Made by a program: the position numbers and the translations under genes. Below, piece after piece: positions 33,029-44,892 of a stretch of DNA of 64,000 nucleotides. The DNA lies in assembly GCA_024867545.1 (NCBI GenBank), contig JANFNE010000004.1:1-64000 (forward strand). Reading direction: 5' to 3'. Each line of letters starts with the position of its first letter. Position 1 is the first letter of the stretch. The DNA comes from Phytopythium helicoides. Lineage: Eukaryota; Oomycota; Peronosporomycetes; Pythiales; Pythiaceae. The notes beneath the pieces are model-generated. The model saw nothing but the letters and a program-made list of their open reading frames with translations. It did no database searches and was not told where the DNA came from.

Positions 33029-33971
33029 GGCTGGCTGGCTGGCTGGCTAGCCCGCGAACTCGTTGGCTAGCGCCCGCCCTGCAGGGAGAGCGAAAAAAAA
33101 AAAATACTAAGCATTACCACCGCCACCACTACCATCACCAGCAGCAGTAGCCATCGCAGCAGCGGCCGCCGTAGCAGCAGTGGTACACACCTGCGTCCGA
33201 GCGAGCGAATTCGGTAATGGACATTGGGCGGTGGCGGCGCTGCGGGCTGCTAGTGCAAGTACAAGTGCAAGTGCAAGTGCAAGTGGGAGACGACGCACCA
33301 CTTCTCTCAACGTGGCCGTTGTGCTCGTTGAAGTTGAAGGGTTGGAATTTGGATCGAGGGGCGTAGCGAGAAGCTCGACAACGGGCAGAAGGAGAAGGAA
33401 AACTTTTAGAGGAGTGAGCTGAAGGCAAGCAAGTAAATGACCTAGGAGCATGACAGCAGCAGCAGCAGCAGCAGCAACACGTCATCGTCGCCACCACCGT
33501 CGTCGTTGATTGTTTGTCATAGTGGCGGCCTCTCGCAACGACACTCCATCCCTCCTCCCCCGCTCGAAAACGGACACCAATGACGACGGGTGGGTGGGTG
33601 GGTGGGCGGGTGCCGGACCGGTTATTTTTCAACCGCGGCTATGAATAGCTGGCCAATCCGCAACCACCAAGAAGCACCCCTGTCCCGCGCTCCGATACAA
33701 ACGTGCAGAGAGAGCTCACACGTCACAGACGTGGGTGCGCGCGATTGGCCGAAAAAACGAGTAGCCAATGAAAACGCCGTCATTTATATGGGTACACTCT
33801 CGACTCAGCCGCGCCAAGGCGCGGGATCAGAGCGGGGCCCCTACAAAAAGCAAGTGAGCGCTTCGTGCTGGCCAATGAGAGTGCGTGAATAGATTACTTT
33901 CCACAACCCTGATCACCTGGCAAGAATTAATCCCTTTTGGGCTGGGATTTCCTCGGCCTCTATCGAGACCT
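33029..33971 (-). promoter_or_regulatory. 5' terminal region of unit B
   Basis: Same content as 21159-22101: G-quadruplex motif at 33588-33610, CCAAT boxes, a minus-strand TATAAAT and CAG/CAAGTG microsatellites. No gene is supported. Confidence 0.55.
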
Positions 33972-34024
33972 CCTACTCCCAGAAACTAGATGCTGCGCGT
34001 GACGCAGCTTGGGCTGGGAGTAGG
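33972..34024 (-). mobile_element. B/C junction
   Basis: Plus strand: CCTACTCCCAGA (33972-33983), AA, CTAG (33986-33989), hairpin (33992-34008), CTGGGAGTAGG (34014-34024). It is the same as the A/B junction, with the same two-base spacer. Confidence 0.92.
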
Positions 34025-34253
34025 CTCTTCGTGGGCTCTTTGGTGGGTCGCAGCGGCAAATTGGGATCGAGTGTGTCGCTATATTCACTTTAGTGACATG
34101 TGTACATTCCAGCAACACTCTCGTTCTGCCGAAGTTTGCACCTGACAATGCAAGTTGCACTTTGACATTCGCGTATCCACAGGTAAGCGGTCTCAGTGTG
34201 TGGTGGTGGTGGATGGCGCGGAGTCTAATGCCAAAGGTGACGAGCAGCTCACG

Positions 34254-34754
34254 ATGGAGAAAGCAACCCCCACACACACATGCTGCGCTGACCGTTCGAA
34301 GCAGGAGCGCGAGTTTCGCTTGCGCTCAGAGGCGCAGCGCCGGCGTCGACTTCGAGAACGCGAGCTCCGTGAACGCGAGCTCCGCGAACGGGAGCTGTGC
34401 GAGAGTGAGCATCGCGAGCACGAGAGCTCGTACACGAGCTCAGAAGAGACTGCAGGGTCGGCACTCGGCGCGTCGTCGGTCCTCGCGACCCGATCGTGTG
34501 TCGAGGCCGCACAGATGGAAGCGCTGCGGACGTGTTTTCACATGCGTCGCACGCTTTTCCATTGGGCCGTCGCGGAGGTCGAGCAGCTCCTCGCTGTAGC
34601 CGAGCAAGAAGCACTGCACAACGGGGGGTCCGTCGAGGCGGCGACCGAGTTGCGCCTGCAGAGCAGCATCTCGCGGTTCGTCGAGGTTCTGAACCAGAGC
34701 CAGACACTGGTTGCTACCGTGCATGGTCCGAAAAGCGTGGATGGCGCGTCGTAA
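34254..34754 (+). CDS. Helentron ORF1, unit C
   Basis: 166 aa from the ATG at 34254. The upstream ATG used in A and B is ACG here, which argues for the second Met as the true start. It has one extra REREL-type repeat unit (five codons, in frame) and several substitutions. An in-frame indel inside a repeat, with the rest of the frame conserved, supports a translated protein. Function unknown. Confidence 0.62.
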   Translation: MEKATPTHTCCADRSKQEREFRLRSEAQRRRRLRERELRERELRERELCESEHREHESSYTSSEETAGSALGASSVLATRSCVEAAQMEALRTCFHMRRTLFHWAVAEVEQLLAVAEQEALHNGGSVEAATELRLQSSISRFVEVLNQSQTLVATVHGPKSVDGAS

Positions 34755-34932
34755 GCGAGCTGTAAGGGAGAATCCAATTGAATGCAAGATCATGATCGTT
34801 CCGTTACTCATTAGCTGACACGCAAATACATGCACTTGGGCTCGCTGGATGCTTGGCCTTAATCTTGATCTTGGCTTGACTATTAGTAGATGCTCCGCTC
34901 CGCCCGAAAGACAGGTAGGCGCGCGAGCGCCC

Positions 34933-35727
34933 CTACTTCGAGTCCGCTTCGTCGTCGCCGCTGTAGCCGTCGAATAGCTCTGTCTCGGTAGAGCTCGAGC
35001 TCTTGACGCTGCGATTAAAAATCGCAGAGCTGATTGACTCGGTGTCGCTGCATGGGAGCTCCGGCACCGAGATACTGCTGATGCTCGGAGATCGCGGCCG
35101 CACCATGGCAAGTGTGGCAGCCGTGAGTTGACCCGACTCTTCACGCGTAGGAGTCGATGGAGGCGTTGGTGCGACGTGGGTGCTGGTACTTGAGCGCGCC
35201 CAAGCCCTCGCCCGTGCAGTTGTCCGAGCGGCTGGCGATATCGACGGTCGTGCGGCAGCCGGACGCGGCGGCGACACGCTGGAATCGCGGGCGGCGAGCT
35301 CATGCTCTGCCACACGAGCAGCGAGATCTTGCAGGCGGATGATTCCCTCGAGCAGCACGCAAGCGACGAACTCGTGGTCCGCACTGGAGCCGCCGGCCTC
35401 GCTCCTGTCCGAGTCGGTGTCGTCGAACTGGAGTTCCGCGACTCGGCGCGCAGCAAACATCACGTCGCTCGAGACGGAGCTGCGTGGTCGCTCTCCGTTG
35501 GCAGCAAGCTGCTGCTCCTCCTCTCGTTCCTGCTTGTCCTCCTCCAGCAGCACCGCTCCAAAGGCAAAAACCTCGTTGACCAGGTGGTCAAACTGGCGTC
35601 GAACAGCTTCGACACGCGCTGCCGTCCATGCCGTGCGCGCTGCGTAGGGTGACACGCGCTGCAGTCTCGCCGATCGGCGGCCCTCCGGGCGAAACCATCC
35701 CTTGACGTGCTGGCGGGTCCTCGCCAT
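34933..35727 (-). CDS. Helentron ORF2, unit C
   Basis: 264 aa from the ATG at 35727. Collinear with unit B ORF2, with one codon deleted (PP to P in GERPRSS) and scattered substitutions, and with the same terminal stop. The acidic Ser-rich tail and basic N-terminus are kept. Function unknown. Confidence 0.6.
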   Translation of the reverse strand: MARTRQHVKGWFRPEGRRSARLQRVSPYAARTAWTAARVEAVRRQFDHLVNEVFAFGAVLLEEDKQEREEEQQLAANGERPRSSVSSDVMFAARRVAELQFDDTDSDRSEAGGSSADHEFVACVLLEGIIRLQDLAARVAEHELAARDSSVSPPRPAAARPSISPAARTTARARAWARSSTSTHVAPTPPSTPTREESGQLTAATLAMVRPRSPSISSISVPELPCSDTESISSAIFNRSVKSSSSTETELFDGYSGDDEADSK

Positions 35728-36671
35728 CGAAACCTGACAACCAACGAACACCACCCCGCACAGCACCGTCATGTTCATCATCGCCTTGTGCTCCCACGAG
35801 GCCACTCACCCGCTGCTGTCGCTTGAGTCCGGCTGCGCAAGTTCGTCAATGGGCTAGCCTTCCCTCGCGAGCCTGAGAAGAGCTGTCGGCCCGTGCCCGA
35901 CCGCCTGCCTGCCTGCTCAACCGTGGCCAAACTTCAACGCCCGAGTGCACCCGTTTGCCTTTACGTAGTTTAAGATATCGATACAAGCTGTCAGTGACCG
36001 GCGGGCGTTGAATGACACGGGACGCCGCGGCGAGCCAAGCACGCACCGACAAGATGTTTTTTTTTTTGACTGGCCCATAGTATGCTCACTTGCAAGCCGC
36101 TGTTTCGGATCGACCCGGAGGGCGAGAAAAGACGAGATTCAAAGCGCAAGTTTCCTCCAAGCCCCAGCAATGGCTGTTGAATGCGCTCGAGTATAGTGAA
36201 TCGAAGATGTTGACACAACTTGTTCGCGGCGGGTGGGCGTTGAAAAGATGTTGGGACCGCGCGAGGCGCCACGAATGCAGCGACATGTAGCTGGCGGTAT
36301 GAAGGTAATAGCAATGCAATCATGAGGGGCCAATAGGAGTGGGAGCGCCCGAGCGAGCCGCTCGGGCACTTCAATGTCATATTGAAGTTGTCAATGCTTG
36401 ATGATTGACTAGCAATACAGAACCTTGGTCTAATCGAACGGCGAAAAAGACGGGCCATAATGAGTCGAAGCGAACAGCGAGTGTGACGGCAGGCCCCGTT
36501 AGCTTGTTCAAACAACTTGTCAAAAGTATGCTCGCACGCGACAGTTGGCGCTGGCGAGCACTAGCGTCTAGGAGTCAAAAGCGCTGCTCCCTCGGCCCAC
36601 ACAACAAGACCCACTCTACAACCGGCAGCGACCACACTCGACTGCGTTGTGGTTAAGCCTCTGGTTCAGCA
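35728..36671. promoter_or_regulatory. Divergent intergenic region ORF2/RPA, unit C
   Basis: Collinear with the same region of A and B, but with a run of about ten extra T bases near 36057 and several substitutions. These changes break the long minus-strand frame seen in A and B, which is why I treat the region as regulatory and not coding. Confidence 0.5.
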
Positions 36672-37871
36672 ATGTCACAGCTGTCGCGCGAGGTCGCGAT
36701 CCGCGACCTGACGCCACGGATGGCTGTCGCCTGGACGCTCAAGGCGAGAGTTGTGAGCCGGACGCCGACGCGAGCAATGCGAGACTCGACCCAGTCCTCG
36801 TTCAGCGTGACCCTGGTCGATAGGAATGGCGACGAGATCCGCGCTGTCGTTTACAACGGGGCTGTGGACATTTTCGGCAGCGTTCTGGCGGCGGGCAAGG
36901 TGTACGGGTTCGCGAATTGCTCGCTGCGGACGGCCAAGCGCACCGTGTCTACGTCAGTGCACCGCTACGAGATCGCCATCAACAACGACGCCGACATCTC
37001 GGAGGCCGACGACGACGCACGCATTCCGCAAACCAGCTACCACTTTGCACGCCTTTCCGACATTGCCAAGGCCCCTGCCGGCAGCTTTGTCGATGTCATC
37101 GGTGTAGTTTCGGGCGTCGGCGCAATCGAAGAGATCACTGGCCGCGATGGCAACATCTACTCGAAGCGTAGCATCACCCTCGCGAGCGAAGAGAACCTGC
37201 ACATTGAGTGTGCGCTGTGGGGTGAGCTCGCGAAGCGGCAGATGTCGACCCGCCTGAGTTGTGTTGTCGCACTCACGAATTGCCGTGTCACGACATTCAG
37301 TGGGCGTTCGCTGACGTCCACCGTGACAACGACGATCGACGAGGAGCCATTCGACCCCGCCGCCGACAAGCTGTACGAGTGGATGGCCACCCGAACGGCC
37401 CTGAGGACGCTCCATGTTAGCCTCTTTGCGTGTCGACTCACCGAGCTCGGAAGTCTACATGGCCTTGCCGACGGAGCACTCGTCGACGTTCTCGGCGTAG
37501 TTGAGCACGCGGGCAACCTCGTCTCGATGACGACCAGAGAAGGGAAGCCGTGCGCGAAGCGTGTGCTGCAGCTTGTGGATGACAAGGGCGGCATGACTCC
37601 GTGCACGGTGTGGAACCAGCATGCCCAGGCGGATTGTGCAAGCTGGATCGGGCACTCGCTCGTGATCAAAGGCGGGCGAGTGAAAGACGGCAACGGCCGG
37701 TCTGTCCACTGCATTCCGACGGCGTACTTGGTGCTGGATCCACCAATGGACGAAGCAGCTCGCATCGAGTCGTGGTATCGCAAACGCGAGGATGAGCTCG
37801 ACGGATCGGAGCCTGCTTTCGGCAGCGGCGCCACAGACGACGAGGAGTCAAAAGTCGGAGACAGCGCGTGA
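36672..37871 (+). CDS. RPA1-like ssDNA-binding protein, unit C
   Basis: 399 aa, three OB folds. It differs from the A/B protein at six residues by my reading (four of them clustered near residues 160-180), with no indel. The frame and length have been kept despite nucleotide divergence. It is convergent with the Rep-helicase, with a 271-bp spacer that has a shorter TG repeat and no long T-run. Confidence 0.88.
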   Translation: MSQLSREVAIRDLTPRMAVAWTLKARVVSRTPTRAMRDSTQSSFSVTLVDRNGDEIRAVVYNGAVDIFGSVLAAGKVYGFANCSLRTAKRTVSTSVHRYEIAINNDADISEADDDARIPQTSYHFARLSDIAKAPAGSFVDVIGVVSGVGAIEEITGRDGNIYSKRSITLASEENLHIECALWGELAKRQMSTRLSCVVALTNCRVTTFSGRSLTSTVTTTIDEEPFDPAADKLYEWMATRTALRTLHVSLFACRLTELGSLHGLADGALVDVLGVVEHAGNLVSMTTREGKPCAKRVLQLVDDKGGMTPCTVWNQHAQADCASWIGHSLVIKGGRVKDGNGRSVHCIPTAYLVLDPPMDEAARIESWYRKREDELDGSEPAFGSGATDDEESKVGDSA

Positions 37872-38142
37872 GCTCGCCGAGTAGCAGGGGCTGGCGGCAG
37901 TGCTGGGCGAGCGCAACGACAGGTGCCGATGCATATGTGGCTCGCACCAAGCGATGCCGTTGAAATGAAGCTTTGCGTTGTGTGTGCGTGCGTGTGTGTG
38001 TGTGTGTGTGTTTTCATTCCGAGCTTCCGTCAGGTTTTTGTTCCACACGAGACCAGAGACAGCGAGCGAATTGGCGAGATGGCATCAATGGTAGCATTTG
38101 CGGCGACGAACGGGTTTATTCGAGCACCCGAGCGCGCCGAAA

Positions 38143-41100
38143 TCATTGTGCTGCACCTTGTCCTGTGCCTGATCGCGATGGCTGCCAGTACGCGTTCGCG
38201 TTGATGTTCATTAGCCACTTGATCGTGTTGATGTTTGGCCGCAGCGACTTCAGCCGCTCGCGGCGAAAATGAACCGACAGCGGTAGACATCGCAAGTGCT
38301 TGACCGATCGCACACGTGACATTGCGACGTACAAGTGCTCAAACCGCCATGTCGGTGCAGACGGAGCGCCTTCGAGAAGAAGAAGTACCCGGCGCAACGT
38401 CAGTCCTTGCGCCTTCCAGACGGTCATCACAGTTGCCATGTCGACAGCGTGCTGCTCATAGCGAACTACAAATTTGGCGCCGTCGCACTCGTCCTCCAGG
38501 GTCACCTTGTACTTGCTTTCTTTGGACTGCACAAGGCCAATTGGAACTACGATTGGCACGGGGTGCGAGTCATTAGTGCTGTTCTCCGCTTGGTCTGCCA
38601 AGTTCACTTCTGCAGGCCAACTTGTGTCGTACCGAGTACAAAAGTCGGCATCCTGCAAAACGACATTGATGAAATCCGGTGGGTATGGAATCTCGACGAC
38701 GGTCTGGTTTCGACGCTTGGCTGCGGTTATCATCCTGCTCACTTCTTCTGCCTTTGCGTCGTCATCCCACGCAAGCGAATGAAACACACAGCTCGAGCCA
38801 TTCCCGACTCCCCACGCCAAGTTTCCGTTCGCGTTATCCAGGATTTGGGCTGGCGCTCCTGGGACAAAGTACGCAAACAGATTGGGTCGCTGTGCCTCGT
38901 CATACAGCAGCGCGTCCACGGCAGGGTTAATATCATCTTTTACCCTCTTCTTCCATCTCACTGCAATCAACCCTCTGCGCCTAGCAAACCATTCGGCCGC
39001 GCACGCAGTTAGCACGGCTTTGTCGATATTGCTCGTCACCAAAATGCGCATGTCATCTAGCCACAGTGGATCATTCTCCAAATCGTCCACGGAGATCTGC
39101 TTGGTAATACTCTCGAGAACGCTTTCACTGATCGGCTGGTAGTTACGCAGACTCCCTTTCTGCCAGCGAGTCCCACTTGGGCTCGCCGACGGTAGTGTCC
39201 GGCACGCTTCCAAATTGCGTTGTTGCTGCTGGCACTCGAACGCGCGTAGCTGCTCACTCAGGGTAAACACTCGGAAGCGCCGAAACAGATCCCGCGCTTT
39301 GACAATCTTTTCTCCTTTACTGTCACTGATGGTGTCTGCGTACATTGCCTTGCACAACGAGGTGCCGCTCACGACTTCTAGTTGCAAAAAGTCACCAACC
39401 TGTAGGCCCTCGTGTGCATTTTGTTTTGTTTTGTTTTAATTTGTTTTGTTTGTCAAATTGCTCCATCAGACACATTGGCATCCAGCAAAAGCAACAGCAG
39501 CACTTACAAAGAGAATGGACTTGCCGCCAAATGGTAGACTCGGGTCGTAGATCGCGCGCAGCCGCTCGTCCATGAGCACTACAAGCTCCGCGCCGAGCAT
39601 TGACACTTCGTCACACACAATCAAACCTACTTGTGCGTGAAATATCTGACGCATGCTGGCTATTGCAGCGAGCGACATCTCGCGCTTCACGCCGCCGTAC
39701 ACTCGAAATGCAGAGTGGAAGGTCAGTCCGTGTTGCAGTTGGCTCGCTCCGGCTCCTGTCGGGCAAAGGTTCACGACGCTCAAGCTACGAGCGCTCATCT
39801 CCGCCTCGATTCGCCGAAGCACGAACGTTTTTCCCGTCCCGCCGCCTCCATGCATCATTGTGAGCGTCTGGGCCGATGGCCCAGCTTCATCAAGCCTCCC
39901 GATCACGTACTCCATCACATTATACTGCTCCTGGGTGACGCATGTCGGAGAAATGTACCGATCCACACCTCGTGAGTCGGCGGCCGGGCCGCTCGCTCCT
40001 ACCGGATTGCTTGTTGTCTCTGGCGAGGCGTCCGGTGCTGGCACGCTTTCCGCGGCGGTCAATGCGCGAAGCGACTTTGCCACCTGCGAAAAGCTACACT
40101 CGCGAAGCGAGGCATGACCAGAAGCTGCAGAAAAGTGCTCAGCGAGGCGCTCTTGGCTGTAGACGTATGGCCAAGTCCCGCTGTGGCATTCCTCGCTGCT
40201 GCTGCTACTGCTTGCCGACTCGGTTTCCCGAGAGCCACCCACTCTAGTAACGATTGACCAAAACAGCTCGCGCAACGCCTCGTTTGACGCCGACAGCTTG
40301 CGGTTAGTACCGGATACAGTGCGGAGCAATTGCATTAGCTCCGAGCTGCCCACAGCAAGTCGCCCGGCTGCTTCCATGTCGACATCGCTTTCCTCGGGGC
40401 CATCCTCTTGGCCGTCCGCGCCTCGCACGCCATCGCTTTGAGGGCCCCGTAGCTCCTTCCAAAAGTCCGCGTTCCGGTTTCGCCACGCGAGATCGACGCG
40501 CTCGTTCTCGGAGCTGCGATAACCCGTCTTGAGGATGTTGCGCACCGTCCAGCATCTCTGCTTCCAAACCAATGGCGCGCTGCTGCGGTCAAACTGCTTC
40601 ATAAACGTCGCTAGCCCGTTTCCGCTCATCTCAAACGGTGGCAGTCCTGACGCAGTAGACCATGGCGTGAACGTGGCCAGCAAATAGGTCGAGAGCGCCT
40701 GCATCTTGCTTTCATTTTTCAGAGCCGTGCGGTACGTGGGGGGTGGCGAGCCGGCCAACATTGGCGTGCGGAATTTGGCGAGCACAAAGCCCTGGAAATC
40801 GTGGAAGAGCGGGTGCCCAACGCCCAAGTCAAATCCTCGTCGCTTCGGCCGCCCAGCGCGCGGCGCAGCCGTTGCGTCGCTCTCCTCCGCTCGCGGGCGA
40901 ATGTCGACGATGCACTCGAACTCTACTGGGGAGAACGCCACAAAGTTCGGTCCGCGGTGCGCGTACGACGCGGCCTGGCTAACAAACACCACTTTCCCGT
41001 TTGCCTTGTACATCCGTGCGCTCCCTCGATCGCACCCACTTCCAGCTTGCTCGCTCGCAGCAGCTAAAAGCACACACTCATCGAGCACCTCGTCCACGTC

Positions 41101-44100
41101 GGCTTCAGGCGCAGGTCCCGCAGCAACGTCACGCGGGCCGAGCCGCTCGGCATCGCTTCCTTCTACGTCGGCGTCCACGCACGCATCGCATCCAAGCGGC
41201 TCCGCGCCGCTGTCCTTTTGCGAAACATACCGAACAAGCTCCTGAGGAAAGACATACCAGAAAGTGTCGGACGAGAGGAACGAGCGGTGGCCGAGCAATG
41301 CGTACACCATCAGCTGGAGCGACCACTCGTGGCCGCCAGCAAACCCATTGACCGTTTTAGTCGCAAGGCATTTGCCCTGGCGCACGTGCGTGTCCGAGTC
41401 TTGGGCTTGACTACCGAACCGGTTTAGCTGGGTCAACGCACTCAGCATGACGCCCGCGGCGTTTTTGAGCCCGCCTGCCTCCTTCGTCATGTACTTGTTT
41501 TGGTACTCTTCGATCGCGTAGGAGGCGTCCTCACACGCAATGACAGTGGCGTTTGTGTGGCTGCCCGTGAGCCCGGCAAGCGTCAGATTTGTCTCGACCA
41601 CCATTTTGTCGCGCTCAGCGCGGTGCAACTCCCACAGCACCGGGCCATGCGTATGTGGCGAAAGAAGCTCGCCCTCGTCGGCGTTGTAGCCGCCATCGAG
41701 CACATCGATCACGGCCTGTGTCACCTCTTCTGCGACGAGCTGTCCGCGGCAGCCACGTGCAAAATCGCTGGCGGCGAGCTCGCGCACATGCAGCGGCGAC
41801 GTTGGTCCCTCGTGCACGCCAGCTGGCCGCGCGAGCCGGCACATGTGCTTCCCTCGCTTGCCCTTCGTGCACGTCCGCGAGTGCACGTGCAGGTTCGTGG
41901 TCAGCAGCGCCTCCTGCGCCACGCGCTCGAACGCGTACAGGCTCTGCCGAACGTCGGGCAGCTCAATCTCGCAGGCACGGCGCGGCGGCGGCGGCGGCGG
42001 CGGCGGTTGGGGTGCTGGCCTCCCTGCTTCGGGCGCGCCGCTCCCAGTCGAGTGCCTCTTCTTCTTCTTCAAGTCGAGCACCTCAGGCATCAACGACGTA
42101 CAGCAGACGCTGTCCAGCCACGCCCGCGCGCGACCAAGCAGCGTCGGGTGGCAGACCGCGCGCCGCAGCATGGACGGCGACCACGACGAGCCATAGGCCT
42201 TGACGTGCGCGTGCAGACGGCCGTTTTGCTGCGTCTCCACCACAGCATTGAATGCCGCGATTTTCGACAGCGCACCCGCCTCTCGCTCGAGGTAGTTCTT
42301 CGAGACGCGCGAGACGGAGCTGTTCATGCAGCGGAAGACATCGCGCTGCATCGCGACGAGCCGCGACTCGAACGCATACGCGGTTAGCGCTGGAAGCTCG
42401 CCCGCTACACCGAGGCGCGCGCGCGGACTCTCGCGTATCTCTTGCGGAAGGTCCGCCCATTGGAACGCGCGACTAGCGAGCGCCGAGCCGGGGGCGTTCC
42501 ACTCGCGGCGCCCGCGGATCTGCGCGACGCGGTGCAGGAACAGGTCGTCGTGCTCAGGCGGCGCGACCGTGAGCCAAAACAGCGCCGGCCCGTACTTGGC
42601 GGACATGGCGGCCAGCTTGGGCTGGCTCTGGGACCGTTCGAACACCGAAAAGGATACAGAGCCTCCGACAATGGACACGAGGCGCAGCAGGCGGGCGTTG
42701 AGCCGCTTGGCGGCCGGCGACTCCGGGTGCTCTGTGGCCGACCGCAGCGCCGCCCGAAACGCGTCGGAGCTTGCCAACTGCCCAAACCGCGCCAGCGCTC
42801 TTCCATGAGAGGTGCCCGCTCTGACCGCTGAGTGCACCGCCGCGTGGCGCTGCATCTGGTTGAAGAGTACCGTCACAAACATGACGTTCTTCTCAAAGCG
42901 GCCGTCGTAGTACCGCATCCAGTGCCTCACCAACGCTCTTGGAGCCGAGCCAGACGGCAAGCAGTTGCCTCCGCGCAAGAACAGCGTCGGGAACGCCCCC
43001 GCCAGCAGCACGCCGTTCTCGTCCCATTCGCAGAGCGGCCGCCGCTCCCGCGTAATGGGAACGACGGGGTCCTCGTCGCCGCAAGCCCGCAGCGGCGAGC
43101 TGCTCTCGTCGCTAGCCTCTCTCGACGCGGGCCGGGGCGCGTTCACATGCAGAGCACCGGCGACCGCGTTGACCAGCTCTATCCCTGCAGCGCTACCCAC
43201 GTCGACCCAGGCAGGCTTCAAAACCGCACTGCGCTCGCTGACGACGCACTCCGCTTCACCGTTGCGTCCGCTGCGGTCGCCGCCGCTGCCGTCGTTGCAC
43301 ACGTCGTCGTCAAAGCGGTCGCCCATTCTGGCCTCACCCATGTGGCGGACCGCCTCCGAGTCCTCCACGACAACGTTGGCGTCGATCTGCCGCTGCAGCG
43401 CGGCCAGTCGCTCGCGGCTCTCAGCGCCCAGATCGACCACGATGTCGCTGTCCAGATAGTAGCTGTGCATCTGCGCCAGCACCCGCAGCCACGGGAAGAC
43501 GCTGTCTGCTCGGACCTGGTACACCTTCCGGAAGCGCTGCTTTCGAGCGCGCCACTGGTCGTGCGAGCCGACGAACGTCACGCGAAAGCTCTCGTCCACG
43601 TTGGGTACCGCGCGCGAGCACTGCACGGGGCCGTCTGTGGGGAAGCAGATCACGTGGCCCGTCGAGTGCTGCCCGGAAAGGGACAGCTCGAGCCCGAAGC
43701 GGCGCACGGGTGCAATGCAGGAGTGCTCGACGTCGCTCAGCGCTGGGAGCTCTCCAGGGCGTCCGTAGTCGTGCCCGCTTGCGATGCTGTATGCGTACTC
43801 GCGCGGGTTCGAGGCGCATTTGCCGCAGAGCACAATGGCGGCCGGGTCCTGGACCAGGTCTGGGTTCAAGTAGTACAGGTCGCCGCGCTCGGAGCGCCAC
43901 ACCTGCGCATGGGCGGCCAGCACGCCGGGCGCGAGCCGGCCGTAGCGCTCGGCGCGCTCGGCCGGCGTCACCTTGAACGGCTCGGGCAGGTCCCACGCCG
44001 AAACGCTGTGGATGGCGTCTGACGTGCTCTCCAACAGCTCGCAGCAAGACGCGCAGAAGCGAATCTCGGCGTGGCGCGGATCACTCCGAGCGTGTGAGGC

Positions 44101-44892
44101 CTGGCAACGCGCGATCTCTTCGACGTCGGGCGCACGATCGAGCGCGGACTGTAAGCGCTCCACGACGCGCGCGCTCTCCGCGACGCGATTTCCCGACAGC
44201 CGCTCGTCGTTGTAGACGCGGGCGTCCGGGTGCGTGGCGCAGCAGTGGTAGTACAGCAGCGCAAGATGCGGGTGCGTCGTGTACTTTGCGGCGAGCAGTT
44301 GCATTGTCGCGTCGTCCATCTCGGTAATTGACGTCGCGTGCTCCTTCAGGAAGCACAAGCGTTCGTCATCCGTCTGGCACTGACGCGTTACTGGCGGTGG
44401 TGAGCTCGTGCGCCGCCTTTTTTGCGCGCGAAGCGGTGGTGGCATCGATGGATCGTCGTCGTCAAGGTCTAGTTGGCGGCGCCGACTGCGACTGCGACCG
44501 CAGGATTTGCCACTCGAGCCGGAGCAAGTGCTATCGACCGGTGGCTCATGTCGGTGCACTGGAACAGGCTGCATCGGTATAGATGTGAGTAGCGCACAGT
44601 GCGTTGAGAGTTCGGCAAGTGCCGCCTGACAGCAAGTGTTTCGCACGATATCCACATTTCGATTGCACACGAGTGTTTCCAATCCGATTTTCACAATGCG
44701 TTCCACAATTCCCATTACAATTCGTTTCACAGGCAGAAACACCACGCCAGTTCGCACAATGCTCTCTGCCACGATGCCCGAGAAGCATGGAGGGATTGCT
44801 CCGCCGACGGAGCGTGCGTGACCTGCAATACAAACGTCAATCCACGTCGATAAGAGAGGCGAGGTCCGATCGCCGTCGTCGATGGGTAGCAT
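38143..44892 (-). CDS. Rep-PIF1 helicase, full length, unit C
   Basis: 2,213 aa after splicing. Exon 1 is 44892-39508 (1,795 codons), intron 39507-39400 (108 bp, GTAAGT...CTACAG), exon 2 is 39399-38143 (418 aa). Domains in order: a divergent N-terminus (1-170); a Cys-containing region like the Helitron DUF6570 module (FCASCC, CGKC, then GHVICFPTDG); Rep motif LFWLTVAPP near 770; HUH as LHAHV near 894; a Lys- and Pro-rich insert near 940-970; the two-tyrosine motif EEYQNKYMTK near 1130; then an SF1B PIF1 helicase with GGGGTGKT, DEVSML, LPFGGKSILF|VGDFLQLEVV (the bar is the intron), WKAQGLT and YVAMSRVRS. It should nick and strand-transfer the element's ends and unwind DNA during rolling-circle transposition. 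No apurinic endonuclease or OTU domain is visible. It is transcribed toward the telomere. Confidence 0.92.

Larger units (their letters stand above)
22116..33983 (-). mobile_element. Helentron-type transposon, unit B
   Basis: Full-length 11,868-bp unit with both termini and all four genes. It differs from a presumed active copy by one nonsense codon in the Rep-helicase (28661-28663). Its left part is almost identical to the left part of unit A. Confidence 0.92.
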
